Part shown: one piece after another, positions 26,017 to 35,126 of the stretch
Numbering within the stretch: the first letter of the stretch is position 1
How the letters are laid out: the number at the start of each line of letters is the position of its first letter
Source of the DNA: Nocardioides guangzhouensis
GTDB taxonomy: Bacteria > Actinomycetota > Actinomycetes > Propionibacteriales > Nocardioidaceae
Assembly: GCF_004519545.1 (NCBI RefSeq)
Contig: NZ_SDKM01000014.1
Location: forward strand, 59,763 to 123,762
Direction: 5' to 3'
Length of the DNA: 64,000 bases
Notes under the pieces: model-generated
Told to the model about the DNA's origin: nothing
The model's input: only the letters and a program-made list of their open reading frames with translations
Database searches by the model: none
Position numbers and translations under genes: made by a program

Positions 26017-26811
26017 TCAGGCGCGGCCGAGGGCGTCCAGGGCGGCCATCTGCTCCTGCGAGAGCTCGAAGCCGTCGAGGTCCGCGTTGGCCACGATCCG
26101 CTCGCGCTGCGTCGACCGCGGGATCACGACCACGTCGTGCTGCAGGTGCCAGCGCAGCACCACCTGGGCCGGGGTGCGCTCGAGGTCCGCGGCGATCCCG
26201 GTCACCACCTCGTGCTCGAGCACGCCGCCCCGGAGGCCGCTGTAGCCCTCGAGCACCACGCCCCGGGCCCGGTGCGCCTGCACGACCGATGGCCGGTGCA
26301 GCAGCGGGCTCCACTCGATCTGGTTCACCGCCGGGGTCACGCCGGTCGCCTCGGTCACCTCGTCGATCAGCGCGGGCTCGAAGTTGCTCACGCCGATGTC
26401 GCGTGCCCAGCCGCGCTCGCGGGCCTCGACGAACGCCCGCCAGGTGTCGACGGTGCTGCCCTGACGGACCGGCGAGTGCACCAGCCAGAGGTCGACCCGG
26501 TCGAGACCGAGCCGGTCCAGGCTCGCCTGCAGCGTCTCCAGCTCCCGGCCGGCCATGCTCGGCGGGCACTTCGTGGTCACGAACACCTCGGCCCGCGGGA
26601 CGCCGCTCTCGTGCAGCGCGCGGCCCACCTCGGCCTCGTTGCGGTACATCGTCGCGGTGTCCACGTGCCGGTAGCCGCACTCCAGCGCGGTCCGGATCGC
26701 CGGCACCGCGAGCTCCCCGCGCAGCGTCCAGGTGCCGAAGCCGAGGAGCGGCATCCCCGCACCGCTCGGGAGCGGGAGGGTGCGGGTCGGCACGTGCGGT
26801 CGGGGGCTCAC
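26017..26811 (-). CDS. Aldo/keto reductase
   Basis: A 264-residue NADPH-dependent carbonyl reductase. The catalytic tetrad is visible: Asp and Tyr in RHVDTATMY, Lys in VTTKCP, His in LWLVHSP; IGVSNF and VVIPRSTQRERI bind the cofactor. Short form typical of the bacterial 2,5-diketogluconate reductase group. The start is a GTG. It ends 17 bases beyond the MerR cassette and is convergent with it. Confidence 0.9.
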   Translation of the reverse strand: MSPRPHVPTRTLPLPSGAGMPLLGFGTWTLRGELAVPAIRTALECGYRHVDTATMYRNEAEVGRALHESGVPRAEVFVTTKCPPSMAGRELETLQASLDRLGLDRVDLWLVHSPVRQGSTVDTWRAFVEARERGWARDIGVSNFEPALIDEVTEATGVTPAVNQIEWSPLLHRPSVVQAHRARGVVLEGYSGLRGGVLEHEVVTGIAADLERTPAQVVLRWHLQHDVVVIPRSTQRERIVANADLDGFELSQEQMAALDALGRA

Positions 26812-26871
26812 CCTCCGGAGCCTAGGCGACCCCTTGCACCGCGCAACCGTTTCGACGAACGCGGCAGGTGC

Positions 26872-27291
26872 TCAGCGGGTCGGGTCGTCACCGAGGGCCT
26901 GGTGGACCAGCTCCTCCCCCTTGTCGGCGAGGGTGCCGGCGACCCCCTCGACCACGTCGCCCGCCTTCTCGACCACGCCCTCGACCTTGCGCTCGGCCAC
27001 GTTGCTCGCGACCCCCTCGATCACCTTCCCGGCACCCTCGGTCAGGAGCTCGACCGGGCTCTCGCCGCCGAGCTCGTCGAGGTCGAGGCGGTTGGTCGCC
27101 TCCGCGAACCGCAGGTAGGTGTCGACGCTGGCCACCACGACCCGGGCGTCGAGCGTGAGCACCTCGATGCCCAGCAGGGAGACGCGGGCGTAGGCGTCGA
27201 CCACGATCCCCTTGTCGAGGATCGTCTCCACGACGTCGGCCAGTCCGCTCGGCGCGGGGCGCGCCAGATACCCCGACCCCTGTTCCCGCAT
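26872..27291 (-). CDS. Orphan gas vesicle protein, GvpA/GvpJ family, with helical tail
   Basis: A 139-residue protein. Residues 15-75 match the GvpA/J core: [29 protein letters not shown] and [15 protein letters not shown] in order. The remaining half is a charged helical tail ([27 protein letters not shown]...) with heptad-like spacing. GvpA forms the gas vesicle shell and GvpJ is a minor component, but no other gvp gene is in the window. Role here is unknown; a membrane or storage-granule structural role is one possibility. Confidence 0.8.
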   Translation of the reverse strand: MREQGSGYLARPAPSGLADVVETILDKGIVVDAYARVSLLGIEVLTLDARVVVASVDTYLRFAEATNRLDLDELGGESPVELLTEGAGKVIEGVASNVAERKVEGVVEKAGDVVEGVAGTLADKGEELVHQALGDDPTR

Positions 27292-27388
27292 GCCGGGCTC
27301 CCTCGGTCACTCGTCCCCCGGACAACAACAACCGAGGTCCCGTACCCAGCGGACGCCGCACCACACGGCGCAGCCCGAGAAATGACGA

Positions 27389-27421
27389 CCGCCCCCGACC
27401 CGTCGTGCGGGTCAGGGGCGG
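27389..27421 (-). terminator. Stem-loop terminator after tRNA-Asn
   Basis: A 14-bp stem with one mismatch (CCGCCCC and GACCCG paired with CGGGTC and GGGGCGG) around the loop TCGTG, directly behind the tRNA 3' end. The downstream minus-strand sequence includes ATTTC, a weak T run. Confidence 0.65.
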
Positions 27422-27429
27422 CTCCTGGG

Positions 27430-27502
27430 CTCCCCCGGTTGGACTCGAACCAACAACCCTCCGGTTAACAGCCGAATGCTCTGCCAGTTGAGCTACAGGG
27501 GA
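27430..27502 (-). tRNA. tRNA-Asn (GTT anticodon)
   Basis: Cloverleaf with acceptor TCCCCTG/CGGGGGA, D-arm GCTC/GAGC, anticodon loop CTGTTAA and T-arm GTTGG-TTCGAGT-CCAAC. No CCA is encoded, unlike the tRNA-Met in this window. Confidence 0.93.
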
Positions 27503-27570
27503 TCGCTGTGGCAGCCCGGGAACAATAGCAAGGGACCTCCCGGGCGGCGAAATCCGGGCCGGCCGATCGG

Positions 27571-28074
27571 TCAGCCCAGGCCGACCTCGTCACGGGCCTG
27601 CGCCAGTGCCTCCTCGGCGGCGGCACGGACGGCCGGGTCGTCGGGGTCGACGCCCTCCTCGAACTCGTAGACCCAGCTCAGCGGCCGGTCTCCGCGGGGC
27701 GCCCGACGGGCGATCACGAACACGCCCCGGCGGCCGTTCACCGGCACGTGCCGCTGGAGCACGACGCTGGCGGTGACCCGCTCCCGCACCAACGGCAGGA
27801 ACCGCCCGGGCTCGTCGACCAGCAGGCGGTGCACCGGTCGCCGCTCGCCCCAGGTGCCGACCTCGGTGACGGTCAGCGTGCTGTCGTCGGACTCCCAGTC
27901 GGCCCGCTCGACGGTCTCCCACGGGATCCGTCGGTCGCCGACGTACAGCGCGTCGCGGGTGCCGACCGCGATCGTCCCGTCGCGCGCGACGACTCCGGCC
28001 AGCACCTTCTCGCCAGGCCCCACCGGAGCGCGGCGTACGGCGTCCGGCTGGCGCCCGGGGCCCAGTCCCCTCAC
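27571..28074 (-). CDS. Conserved actinobacterial protein coupled to dnaG
   Basis: A 167-residue soluble protein with a PH-like beta pattern: LAGVVARDGTIAVGTRDALYVG and IPWETVERADWESDDSTLTVTEVG, then a C-terminal helix rich in Ala and Glu. Its GTG overlaps the dnaG stop (GTGA). The same neighbour is common behind dnaG in actinobacteria, but no function is established. The PH-like reading is an inference. Confidence 0.7.
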   Translation of the reverse strand: MRGLGPGRQPDAVRRAPVGPGEKVLAGVVARDGTIAVGTRDALYVGDRRIPWETVERADWESDDSTLTVTEVGTWGERRPVHRLLVDEPGRFLPLVRERVTASVVLQRHVPVNGRRGVFVIARRAPRGDRPLSWVYEFEEGVDPDDPAVRAAAEEALAQARDEVGLG

Positions 28075-29966
28075 TGGGCACCCATCGCCAGGTCGCGCAG
28101 CTTGCGGCGGTGCTGCTCGAGCGCGACCAGCTCACCGAACATCCGGTTGTACTCCGTCGCGTGCTCGACCGGGTTGGTCCGCTGCAGCCGCGACTTCAGG
28201 TCGGTGATCCGGCGCATCGCGGTCAGCTCCTGGAGCCGGAACACGTGGGCGTGGACGTACGCCGTGTCGGGCTCCTTCGCGGACAGGATCGGTTCGACCG
28301 ACAGGGCGCTCAGCGCCGACGAGGTCGCCGGGTCGGTGGCGTGGTCGCGCAGCCGCGGGGCCCAGCCGGGGTCGGCGGCGCCGGCCTCGACCCCGCCCTC
28401 CTTGGCGATGATCTCCCAGACCGCGCGGTAGGTCGGGTGCGTGAAGTCGTTGGTGTCGAGGTCGCGGGCGAACCGGCCGACCGTCGCCGGGTGGTGCAGG
28501 ACCAGCTTGAGGGTCTCGCGCTCCAGCGCGAACCGGGGGTCGCGGAGGTCGGGCACCGGTGGCGCGGCGGGGCGCTCGGCCGTGGTCACCTCGTCCGGAC
28601 GGCCTGCTCGTCCCGGGCCCGCGGGCTTGCCGCCACGGGCGGCCGCCCGGCGCACCTCCGCGCGGGCCTCGTCGACGTCGACCCCGATGGTCGCGGCGAT
28701 CTCGCGCGCGAACGCGTCGACCTTGGACTTGTCGCGGACGCTGCTCACCAGCCGCGCCGCCTCGCGCAGCGCGTCCACCCGGCCGTCGGCCCGGTCGAGG
28801 TCGTAGCGGCCGATCACGTTGGAGAGCACGAACCGGTAGAGCGGCACCCGCCGGGCGACCAGCTCGCGCACCGCGGCGTCGCCCTTCCGGATCCGCAGGT
28901 CGCACGGGTCGAGGCCGTCGGGCTCGATCGCCACGTAGGTCTGCGACACGAAGTTCTGGTCGCCGCCGAACGCCCGCAGGGCGGCCTTCTGGCCGGCGGC
29001 GTCGCCGTCGAAGGTGAAGATCACCTCGCCGCGGAACTCCTCGTGGTCGTGCAGGAACCGGCGGAGCACCCGCGCGTGGTCGTCGCCGAACGCGGTGCCG
29101 CACGTGGCGACCGCGGTGCCGACGCCGGCGAGGTGGCAGGCCATCACGTCGGTGTAGCCCTCGACCACGACGGCCTGCGAGGAGCGCGCGATCTCCCGCC
29201 GGGCCAGGTCGATGCCGTAGAGAACCTGGGACTTCTTGTAGATCGGCGTCTCGGGGGTGTTGAGGTACTTCGCCTCGATCCGGTCGTCGTCGAAGATCCG
29301 GCGCGCGCCGAAGCCGATCGTGTCACCCGAGGCGTCCCGGATCGGCCACAGCAGCCGGCCCCGGAACCGGTCGTAGAGGCCGCGCTGGCCCTCGCCGACC
29401 AGGCCCGCGGTGACCACCTCCTCCTGGCTGAAGCCCTTCTGCCGCAGGTGCCGGTGCAGGGCCTCGCCGTCGCGGAGCGCGAAGCCGATGCCGAAGGTGT
29501 CGGCCGCGTCCTTGTCGAAACCGCGCTCGCCGAGGAACTGTCGCGCCACCAGGGCGTCCGGGCCGCCGAGCGCGTCGGCGTAGAACGCCTGCGCCTCCTT
29601 GTGCGCGGCGACCAACCGGCCGCGCTGCGGCCCGCGCTGTTGCCGGACCTCCCCCGGGCCGTCCTCGCGGCGGAGCGTGACGCCGGTCTTGTCGGCCATC
29701 CGCTCGACGGCCTCGGTGAAGCCGATGCCGTCGATCTTCATGAGGAAGGTGAAGACGTCCCCGCCCTCGTTGCAGCCGAAGCAGTGGAAGAAGTGTCGGG
29801 CCGGCGTGACGTGGAACGACGGGGACTTCTCGTCGTGGAACGGGCACAGGCCCTTCATCGAGCCGCCGCCGGCGTTGCGGAGCGTGACGTAGGAGGAGAC
29901 GACCTCGTCGATCCGCGCCTTCTCGCGGACCTCCGCGATGTCCTCGTCCCTGATCCGGCCAGCCAC
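28071..29966 (-). CDS. dnaG: DNA primase
   Basis: A 631-residue primase synthesising RNA primers at the replication fork. The CHC2 zinc finger is at C41-H44-C62-C65, the RNA polymerase core includes IGFGARRI and the TOPRIM motif VVVEGYTDVMA, and the C-terminal helicase-binding domain is present. It is of usual length. The start is a GTG. Coupled to the downstream PH-like gene and about 27 bases after dgt, the common actinobacterial order. Confidence 0.97.
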   Translation of the reverse strand: MAGRIRDEDIAEVREKARIDEVVSSYVTLRNAGGGSMKGLCPFHDEKSPSFHVTPARHFFHCFGCNEGGDVFTFLMKIDGIGFTEAVERMADKTGVTLRREDGPGEVRQQRGPQRGRLVAAHKEAQAFYADALGGPDALVARQFLGERGFDKDAADTFGIGFALRDGEALHRHLRQKGFSQEEVVTAGLVGEGQRGLYDRFRGRLLWPIRDASGDTIGFGARRIFDDDRIEAKYLNTPETPIYKKSQVLYGIDLARREIARSSQAVVVEGYTDVMACHLAGVGTAVATCGTAFGDDHARVLRRFLHDHEEFRGEVIFTFDGDAAGQKAALRAFGGDQNFVSQTYVAIEPDGLDPCDLRIRKGDAAVRELVARRVPLYRFVLSNVIGRYDLDRADGRVDALREAARLVSSVRDKSKVDAFAREIAATIGVDVDEARAEVRRAAARGGKPAGPGRAGRPDEVTTAERPAAPPVPDLRDPRFALERETLKLVLHHPATVGRFARDLDTNDFTHPTYRAVWEIIAKEGGVEAGAADPGWAPRLRDHATDPATSSALSALSVEPILSAKEPDTAYVHAHVFRLQELTAMRRITDLKSRLQRTNPVEHATEYNRMFGELVALEQHRRKLRDLAMGAQ

Positions 29967-29992
29967 GTCGCGGAGTCTACGTGCCGGGCGGT

Positions 29993-31267
29993 TCAGGTGA
30001 GGCGGGCATGGCGGGCCACGGCCGACGCGTCGGTCAGGGAGGCCACCTGGTCGATGACCGCGCGGCGCCGGCCGGCGTCGTCAGGGGCCTCCTTCCAGTC
30101 GTCGGCGAAGGCCCGGTCGAGCGCGTCCGGGCCGCGCTCGAGCAGGGCGGCAACCAGCTCGGCGAGCAGCCCGCGCTGTCGCTCCATGGCCGCCACCCGG
30201 TCGTCCGCGCGCATGACGTAGTGGGCGGCGATGCCCTTGAGCACCGCGATCTCGAGCCGGGTGCGCTCGGGGACCACCAGCGACGCGGCGTAGCGCACGA
30301 ACGGGCCGTCCGAGGCCGCGAACGTCGCCTCCTGCGCGCTCCCGCAGAACCGTCCGATCAGGTCGCTGGTGAGGTTCTTCAGGGCGGCCTGCGCCCGCCG
30401 GGTCCCGTCGTACGCCGACTCCGGCCAGCCGGCGACCGCGGCCAGGTCGTCGAGAACCTCGTCGAGGAGGTCGTCGCCGGCGTCGGGGAGGTACCAGTCG
30501 CGGACGGTCTGCCAGGCGGCCGGCCGGTCGATCCGGGACAGGTCGATCCGCCCCGCCACCACGCCGTCCTCGACGTCGTGCACGGAGTAGGCGACGTCGT
30601 CGGCGAGGTCCATCACCTGCGCCTCGAGGCACTGCGCCTGTTCCTGCGCGGTCCCCTCCACCCCGGCCCGCATCCAGTCGAAGACCGGACGGTCGTCGTC
30701 GTAGACCCCGAACTTCACCACCACCCGCGGCGACCCGTCGGCGTGCACGCCGGTCGGCTCGGAGGCGGCCGACCGGGGCCAGGGGTACTTCGTGCAGGCG
30801 TCGAGCGTGGCCCGGGTCAGGTTGAGCCCGACGGACCGGCCGGCCGGGTCGAAGGTCTTGGCCTCCAGCCGGGTGAGCAGCCGGAGCGTCTGGGCGTTGC
30901 CCTCGAAACCCCCGCAGCCGGAGCTGAGCTCGGCCAGCACCCGCTCGCCGTTGTGGCCGAACGGCGGGTGGCCGAGGTCGTGGGCGAGCGCCGCCGTCTC
31001 GCAGACGTCGGGCTGGCAGCCCAGCGCCCGGGCCAGGTCGCGGGCCACCTGGGCGACCTCGAGGCTGTGGGTGAGCCGGTTGCGGACGAAGTCGTCGGTC
31101 TGCGGGCCGACCACCTGGGTCTTGGCCGCCAGACGCCGCGACGCCGCCGCGTGCACGACCCGCGCCCGGTCCCGCTCGAACGCGGTGCGTTCGGGGGCGG
31201 CCACCCGCTTGGGGGGTTCGGGCACGAGGCGCTCGCGCGCGGCGGCGTCGTAGAGGTCGGCGTCCAT
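29993..31267 (-). CDS. dgt: Deoxyguanosinetriphosphate triphosphohydrolase (dGTPase)
   Basis: A 424-residue HD-domain enzyme releasing triphosphate from dNTPs. The metal site is visible as His in LTHSLEVAQVAR and the HD pair in ALAHDLGHPPFGHNGE, with a later Asp in MDLADDVAYSVHD. It is of the shorter dgt2 type that precedes dnaG in many actinobacteria. Confidence 0.93.
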   Translation of the reverse strand: MDADLYDAAARERLVPEPPKRVAAPERTAFERDRARVVHAAASRRLAAKTQVVGPQTDDFVRNRLTHSLEVAQVARDLARALGCQPDVCETAALAHDLGHPPFGHNGERVLAELSSGCGGFEGNAQTLRLLTRLEAKTFDPAGRSVGLNLTRATLDACTKYPWPRSAASEPTGVHADGSPRVVVKFGVYDDDRPVFDWMRAGVEGTAQEQAQCLEAQVMDLADDVAYSVHDVEDGVVAGRIDLSRIDRPAAWQTVRDWYLPDAGDDLLDEVLDDLAAVAGWPESAYDGTRRAQAALKNLTSDLIGRFCGSAQEATFAASDGPFVRYAASLVVPERTRLEIAVLKGIAAHYVMRADDRVAAMERQRGLLAELVAALLERGPDALDRAFADDWKEAPDDAGRRRAVIDQVASLTDASAVARHARLT

Positions 31268-31327
31268 CGCTGGTGACCCTAGCGGTGGCCGCCCACCGTC
31301 AGCAGTCGGACGGCGGTGCCGGGACGG

Positions 31328-32245
31328 TCAGTACGTCGTGACGTGCACGTGGTCGTAGTGGTTGGCGGTCGTCGACCCGCGGTCGGACATGCCCCGCCAG
31401 CCCTCGCCGCTGCGGTCCACGGACCAGATCTGCTGGGAGTAGATGATGTAGTTCACGCCCAGCTCGGCGTAGTGGGCACGGACGAAGTCACGGACCTCGT
31501 AGCCCTCGGCACCGCTGACCATGATGTCGATGGCCAGGCCCTGGGAGTGCTCGCCGTCGCCCCGGAACGTGCCGTACGTCGTGATGTCGGGGAACGCCGC
31601 GCAGACGGCCTCGTGCACCTTGACGATGTTGGGGCTCACGCCGCTCGGCACCGAGGTGCCGTTGGTGCAGGAGCCGCCGATGCCGGCCGGGTCCTCTTCG
31701 GGCTTCTCGTCGGAGAGGTACTCGGCGGTGACCCAGAGCGCCTCGTCCTTCACCACGATCTCGGCGCGTCCGCTGTCGGTCCGGCCGGTGATCAGCACCT
31801 TCTCGCCCGAGTCGAGGAGACCCACGTTGCGGGCGCCGTCGTCGGCGGCGGTCCAGAGGTTGAGGTCGGCGGTCGCCCAGCGCTTCTCGCTCGCACCGCG
31901 GACGGCCTTGCGGGTCGCGGCGAGCTCGGCGGCGGTCTGCTTCTTCTGGAAGGACGCGAGGGAGGCGAGCCGACCGGTGTCGTAGCTCGAGCGGCCCGAG
32001 GAACGGGAGACGCTGTCGTCGTCGCGGGTGAGGCTGCCGATCGCGTTCCGGTTGTTGGAGGCGACCATGTCCTGGGTGCCGGGGGTCGAGGCGAGGACGC
32101 CGACCGCGACCGACGCGAGGGTCGCCGTGAGGGCGATGGGCCCGGCGACGAGGGCTACCGGGTGCTTCTTCTTCTGCTGGCTCGGGTTCTTGGTCTTGTT
32201 CTTGGGGCGGGCATTGGTGTCCCGCTTGTGGCGAGGGTCTGCCAC
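31328..32245 (-). CDS. Cell-wall associated protein with SH3b and VldE/ARB-07466-like C-terminal domain
   Basis: A 305-residue protein. A basic N-terminus precedes a membrane helix (about 30-50, HPVALVAGPIALTATLASVAVG), then an SH3b-like domain (NLWTAADDGARNVGLLDSGEKVLITG). The C-terminal domain contains HSQGLAIDIMVSG and ANHYDHVHV, a His-Asp-His metal site typical of peptidase-like cell-wall proteins. The start is a GTG behind AAAGGATC; longer readings run through the 5' hairpin. Probably acts on peptidoglycan outside the membrane. Confidence 0.75.
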   Translation of the reverse strand: MADPRHKRDTNARPKNKTKNPSQQKKKHPVALVAGPIALTATLASVAVGVLASTPGTQDMVASNNRNAIGSLTRDDDSVSRSSGRSSYDTGRLASLASFQKKQTAAELAATRKAVRGASEKRWATADLNLWTAADDGARNVGLLDSGEKVLITGRTDSGRAEIVVKDEALWVTAEYLSDEKPEEDPAGIGGSCTNGTSVPSGVSPNIVKVHEAVCAAFPDITTYGTFRGDGEHSQGLAIDIMVSGAEGYEVRDFVRAHYAELGVNYIIYSQQIWSVDRSGEGWRGMSDRGSTTANHYDHVHVTTY

Positions 32246-32275
32246 AGCGCTGATCCTTTGCGATTGCTGACATGG

Positions 32276-32312
32276 CTTCGTGCCGCCGGCCGATCCGGCC
32301 CGAGGCACGAAG
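32276..32312 (-). promoter_or_regulatory. Stem-loop in the 5' leader of the SH3b gene
   Basis: CTTCGTGCC (32276-32284) pairs perfectly with GGCACGAAG (32304-32312), with an inner GGCCG/CGGCC stem. It ends about 30 bases before the start codon. It may be a leader structure or an upstream terminator. Confidence 0.5.
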
Positions 32313-32461
32313 AACCGAGTGAAACATAAAGCGTCGCGAAATGTCCCATTCCTGCGGCAACTCCGGAGCGTGTTCCCGCTCACGGGCCCGGCGATGCGCC
32401 GGAGGACCACTGGTCTAGAGCGGAAGAGAGGCCCGGGTCGGCCGCCGGGTCAGCCGCCCCC

Positions 32462-33625
32462 TCAGCCGCCCGAGGTCTCGCTGAGCTCCTCGGTGAGGCC
32501 GTACCCGGAGCCGTCGGTGTCGTCGAGCCACCCCTCCGGGAGCACCACCCGCTTGCGGGGGCTGCCCTGGCGACCCCGCGGCGTACCGAGCTCGGCGACC
32601 GGGAACGGCTCGTCGGGGTCGAGCTCGGCGAGCAGCACCTCGAGCTCGGCCAGCGTGCTCACCAGCGCCATCGCGTGCCGCAGCGGACCGCCGGCCCGGA
32701 AGCCCTTGAGGTACCACGAGACGTGCTTGCGGAACTCCTTGCAGCCGCGCTCCTCCCCCATGTGCTCGACCAGCAGCTCGGCGTGGCGGCGCATCATCGC
32801 GGCCACCTCGCCCAGCGTCGGGAGGGTGGCGACCTGCTCGCCGGCGAACGCGGCGGCGAGGTCGCGGAACAGCCACGGCCGCCCCAGGCAGCCGCGGCCG
32901 ACGACGACGCCGGCCACGCCGGTCTGCTCGACCATGCGCAGCGCGTCACCGGCCTCCCAGATGTCGCCGTTGCCGAGGACGGGGATGTCGACGTGCCCGA
33001 CCAGTTCGCCGATCGCGTCCCAGTCGGCCTCACCGGAGTAGGCCTGATCGACGGTCCGGCCGTGCAGCGCGATCGCGGCCGCGCCGGACTCCTGCGCGAT
33101 CCGCCCGGCGTCGAGGAAGGTCAGGTGGTCGGCGTCGATGCCCTTGCGGGTCTTCATGGTGACCGGGACGTCGTATCGCCCGGCCGCGGCGACCGCGGAC
33201 TCCAGGATGTCGGCCAGCAGGCCACGCTTCCACGGCAGCGCTCCCCCGCCGCCCTTGCGGGTGACCTTCGGGACCGGGCAGCCGAAGTTGAGGTCGATGT
33301 GCGCGACGCCGTACTCCGCGCACAGGATCTCCGCCGCCCGCCCGACGTACGACGGGTCGGTGCCGTAGAGCTGGACGCTGCGGACGCTCTCGAGCTCGTC
33401 GAAGACCAGCATCGACCTCGTGACCGCGTCACCCTCGACCAGGCCGCGGCTGGTGATCATCTCGCAGACGTACAGCCCGGCCCCCTGCTCGGCGCACAGC
33501 CGGCGGTACGCCGCGTTGGTGATGCCGGCCATCGGCGCCAGCACGACCGGGGTCTTGACGCGGACGTTGCCGAGCGTGAGACCCCCGGTGAGCGGGGAGG
33601 TGGCGGTGGCGGACACGGTCGTCAT
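32462..33625 (-). CDS. dusB: tRNA-dihydrouridine synthase (DusB type)
   Basis: A 387-residue FMN enzyme reducing uridines in tRNA. It has VVLAPMAGITNAAYRRLC at the FMN site, FGCPVPKVTRKGGG with the catalytic Cys, and MKTRKGID plus GNGDIWE and VVVGRGCLGRPW. The start is the ATG of MTTVSATATSPLTGG. Its C-terminus carries an extra roughly 50 residues that include a VVLPEGWLDD segment, as in other actinobacterial DusB. Confidence 0.93.
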   Translation of the reverse strand: MTTVSATATSPLTGGLTLGNVRVKTPVVLAPMAGITNAAYRRLCAEQGAGLYVCEMITSRGLVEGDAVTRSMLVFDELESVRSVQLYGTDPSYVGRAAEILCAEYGVAHIDLNFGCPVPKVTRKGGGGALPWKRGLLADILESAVAAAGRYDVPVTMKTRKGIDADHLTFLDAGRIAQESGAAAIALHGRTVDQAYSGEADWDAIGELVGHVDIPVLGNGDIWEAGDALRMVEQTGVAGVVVGRGCLGRPWLFRDLAAAFAGEQVATLPTLGEVAAMMRRHAELLVEHMGEERGCKEFRKHVSWYLKGFRAGGPLRHAMALVSTLAELEVLLAELDPDEPFPVAELGTPRGRQGSPRKRVVLPEGWLDDTDGSGYGLTEELSETSGG

Positions 33626-33713
33626 TGTCCGCCGCCCCGGCGACGGGCCCAAATCAGGTGCTCGCCGGTGCGGACCCTCCCCTGTGACGACGGCGGAGTG
33701 CCACGATGGGCGG

Positions 33714-34058
33714 ATGCAGGAACCACGTCTGCTCCTCCAGGAGGAACGCCGGCAGGTCATGCAGCGCCTGGCCGGGCTGACCGACGACTACGACGAGGTG
33801 GTCGCGGCGACGCTCGACGCCAACCAGGACGACGAGCACGACCCCGAGGGCGCGACCATCGCGTTCGAGCGCTCCCAGGTCGGGGCCCTGATCGAGCAGG
33901 CCCGCACGCACCTGTCCGAGGTCGACGCGGCGGTCGCCCGCCTCGAGGCCGGCACGTACGGCGTGTGCGAGCGGTGCGGCCGGGCGATCGCGCCGGGACG
34001 GCTGGAGGCCCGTCCGACCGCCCGGCTCTGCATCGACTGCGCGTCGGCGCGCCGGTAG
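33714..34058 (+). CDS. DksA/TraR-type zinc finger protein
   Basis: A 114-residue protein with a coiled-coil N-terminal half and a C4 zinc finger: CERC then 17 residues then CIDC. DksA relatives insert into the RNA polymerase secondary channel; actinobacterial short forms like this are less studied. Divergent from dusB. The ATG at MQEPRLLLQEERR is the first with sensible sequence. Confidence 0.85.
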   Translation: MQEPRLLLQEERRQVMQRLAGLTDDYDEVVAATLDANQDDEHDPEGATIAFERSQVGALIEQARTHLSEVDAAVARLEAGTYGVCERCGRAIAPGRLEARPTARLCIDCASARR

Positions 34059-34069
34059 CCAGGCCAGCG

Positions 34070-34405
34070 ATGCAGTTCCAGCGACTCTCGGTCGTCCGCC
34101 TGATGACCCCGGACCCGCGGCCGCCGGACGGCCCGGACGACGACCGGATCCAGGCCGAGCACCTCGCCTACCTGGCCAGCCTGCGCGACCGCGGGCTGAT
34201 CGCGCTGAACGGGCCGGTCCGCGGCGGCGACACCCCCGGGCTGCGCGGGCTGACCGTCTACACGGTCGACGCCGACGAGGCCCGGGCGCTCGCCACCGCC
34301 GACCCGGCCGTGCGGGCCGGCTGGTTCGAGGTCACCGTGGACACCTGGTGGGTCCCGTCGGTGCCGGTGACCCTGGGTGACCGGGCGGACATCGACGTCG
34401 GGTGA
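34070..34405 (+). CDS. YCII-related protein
   Basis: A 111-residue YCII-fold protein: HLAYLASLRDRGLIALNGPVRG and LTVYTVDADEARALATADPAVRAGWF follow the family pattern, including the His-Asp pair used by YciI-like enzymes. It follows the DksA-like gene by 11 bases. Activity unknown. Confidence 0.75.
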   Translation: MQFQRLSVVRLMTPDPRPPDGPDDDRIQAEHLAYLASLRDRGLIALNGPVRGGDTPGLRGLTVYTVDADEARALATADPAVRAGWFEVTVDTWWVPSVPVTLGDRADIDVG

Positions 34406-34424
34406 CGACGGACCGTCGGGACGG

Positions 34425-34919
34425 CTACTCGCCGGGGCCCTCGCCCGCCGCGATCTGCTGCGCGAGGTACTGCGCGGTGCCGACCCGCTCGAGCGCGTCG
34501 ACCTGGCCCTCGAACCAGTCGGCGTGCTTCTCCTCGTCACGCACCATCTCCTCGAACACGGCGGCCGTGCCGTGGTCGCCGAGCTGGTGGCACTCCTCGG
34601 CCGAGGCGTTGAACTGCGCGACCGCCGCCAGCTCGCTGGCCAGCGCGAGGCGCAGCATCTCCTCGGGTGTCTCGCCGGCCCGGATCGGGTTCAGCCGCTG
34701 CACGTTGGGATGGCCGTCGAACAGGAGGATCCGGTTGATCAGGTCGTCGGCATCACGCATCTCGTCGATCGACAGCTCGTAGAAGACCTTGCCCAGCCTG
34801 GGCAGTCCCCAGTTGTCGAGCATCCGGGCGTGCAGGAAGTACGTGTTGGTCACGGTGAGCTCGAACGTGAGCGCGTCGTTCAGGAGCTCCACGACACGAG
34901 GGCTAGCTGGCTGCACCAT
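34425..34919 (-). CDS. bfr: Bacterioferritin
   Basis: A 164-residue iron-storage subunit that forms a 24-mer. Ferroxidase ligands by alignment with the E. coli numbering are E20, E53, E96, E129 and H132, with heme ligand M54. The residue matching His54 of E. coli is Asp56 (EMRDADD), an unusual change. The ATG follows GGAGGTGG and overlaps the end of the bfd gene by 17 bases, so storage and release are coupled. Confidence 0.93.
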   Translation of the reverse strand: MVQPASPRVVELLNDALTFELTVTNTYFLHARMLDNWGLPRLGKVFYELSIDEMRDADDLINRILLFDGHPNVQRLNPIRAGETPEEMLRLALASELAAVAQFNASAEECHQLGDHGTAAVFEEMVRDEEKHADWFEGQVDALERVGTAQYLAQQIAAGEGPGE

Positions 34920-35106
34920 CCACCTCCACGAGACCGCGTTCTTCCTCCAGATGCTGGCACAGGAGTGCCCGCACGGAGAAGACGCAGGTGCCGCAGTCGC
35001 GTCCCGCGCCGGTGGCCTTGCACGCGGCGGCGACCGTGCGAGCCCCCTCAGCGACGGCGGCAGTGATCGCACGGTCGCTGACGACGCGGCAGTGGCACAC
35101 GATCAC
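34903..35106 (-). CDS. Bacterioferritin-associated ferredoxin (Bfd)
   Basis: A 67-residue [2Fe-2S] ferredoxin. Four cysteines occur as CHC near the start and CGTC later (MIVCHCRVVSD, GRDCGTCVFS). It donates electrons to bacterioferritin to release iron. The GTG start follows AGGAG. Transcription from an iron-box promoter at 35127 would drive bfd-bfr. Confidence 0.9.
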   Translation of the reverse strand: MIVCHCRVVSDRAITAAVAEGARTVAAACKATGAGRDCGTCVFSVRALLCQHLEEERGLVEVDGAAS

Positions 35107-35126
35107 GTCGCGCTCCTGGAGTTCGG

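Noticed and set aside
32246..32420. c-di-AMP (ydaO) riboswitch before the SH3b gene
   Set aside because: The characteristic conserved segments were not found in the leader, only a simple hairpin.
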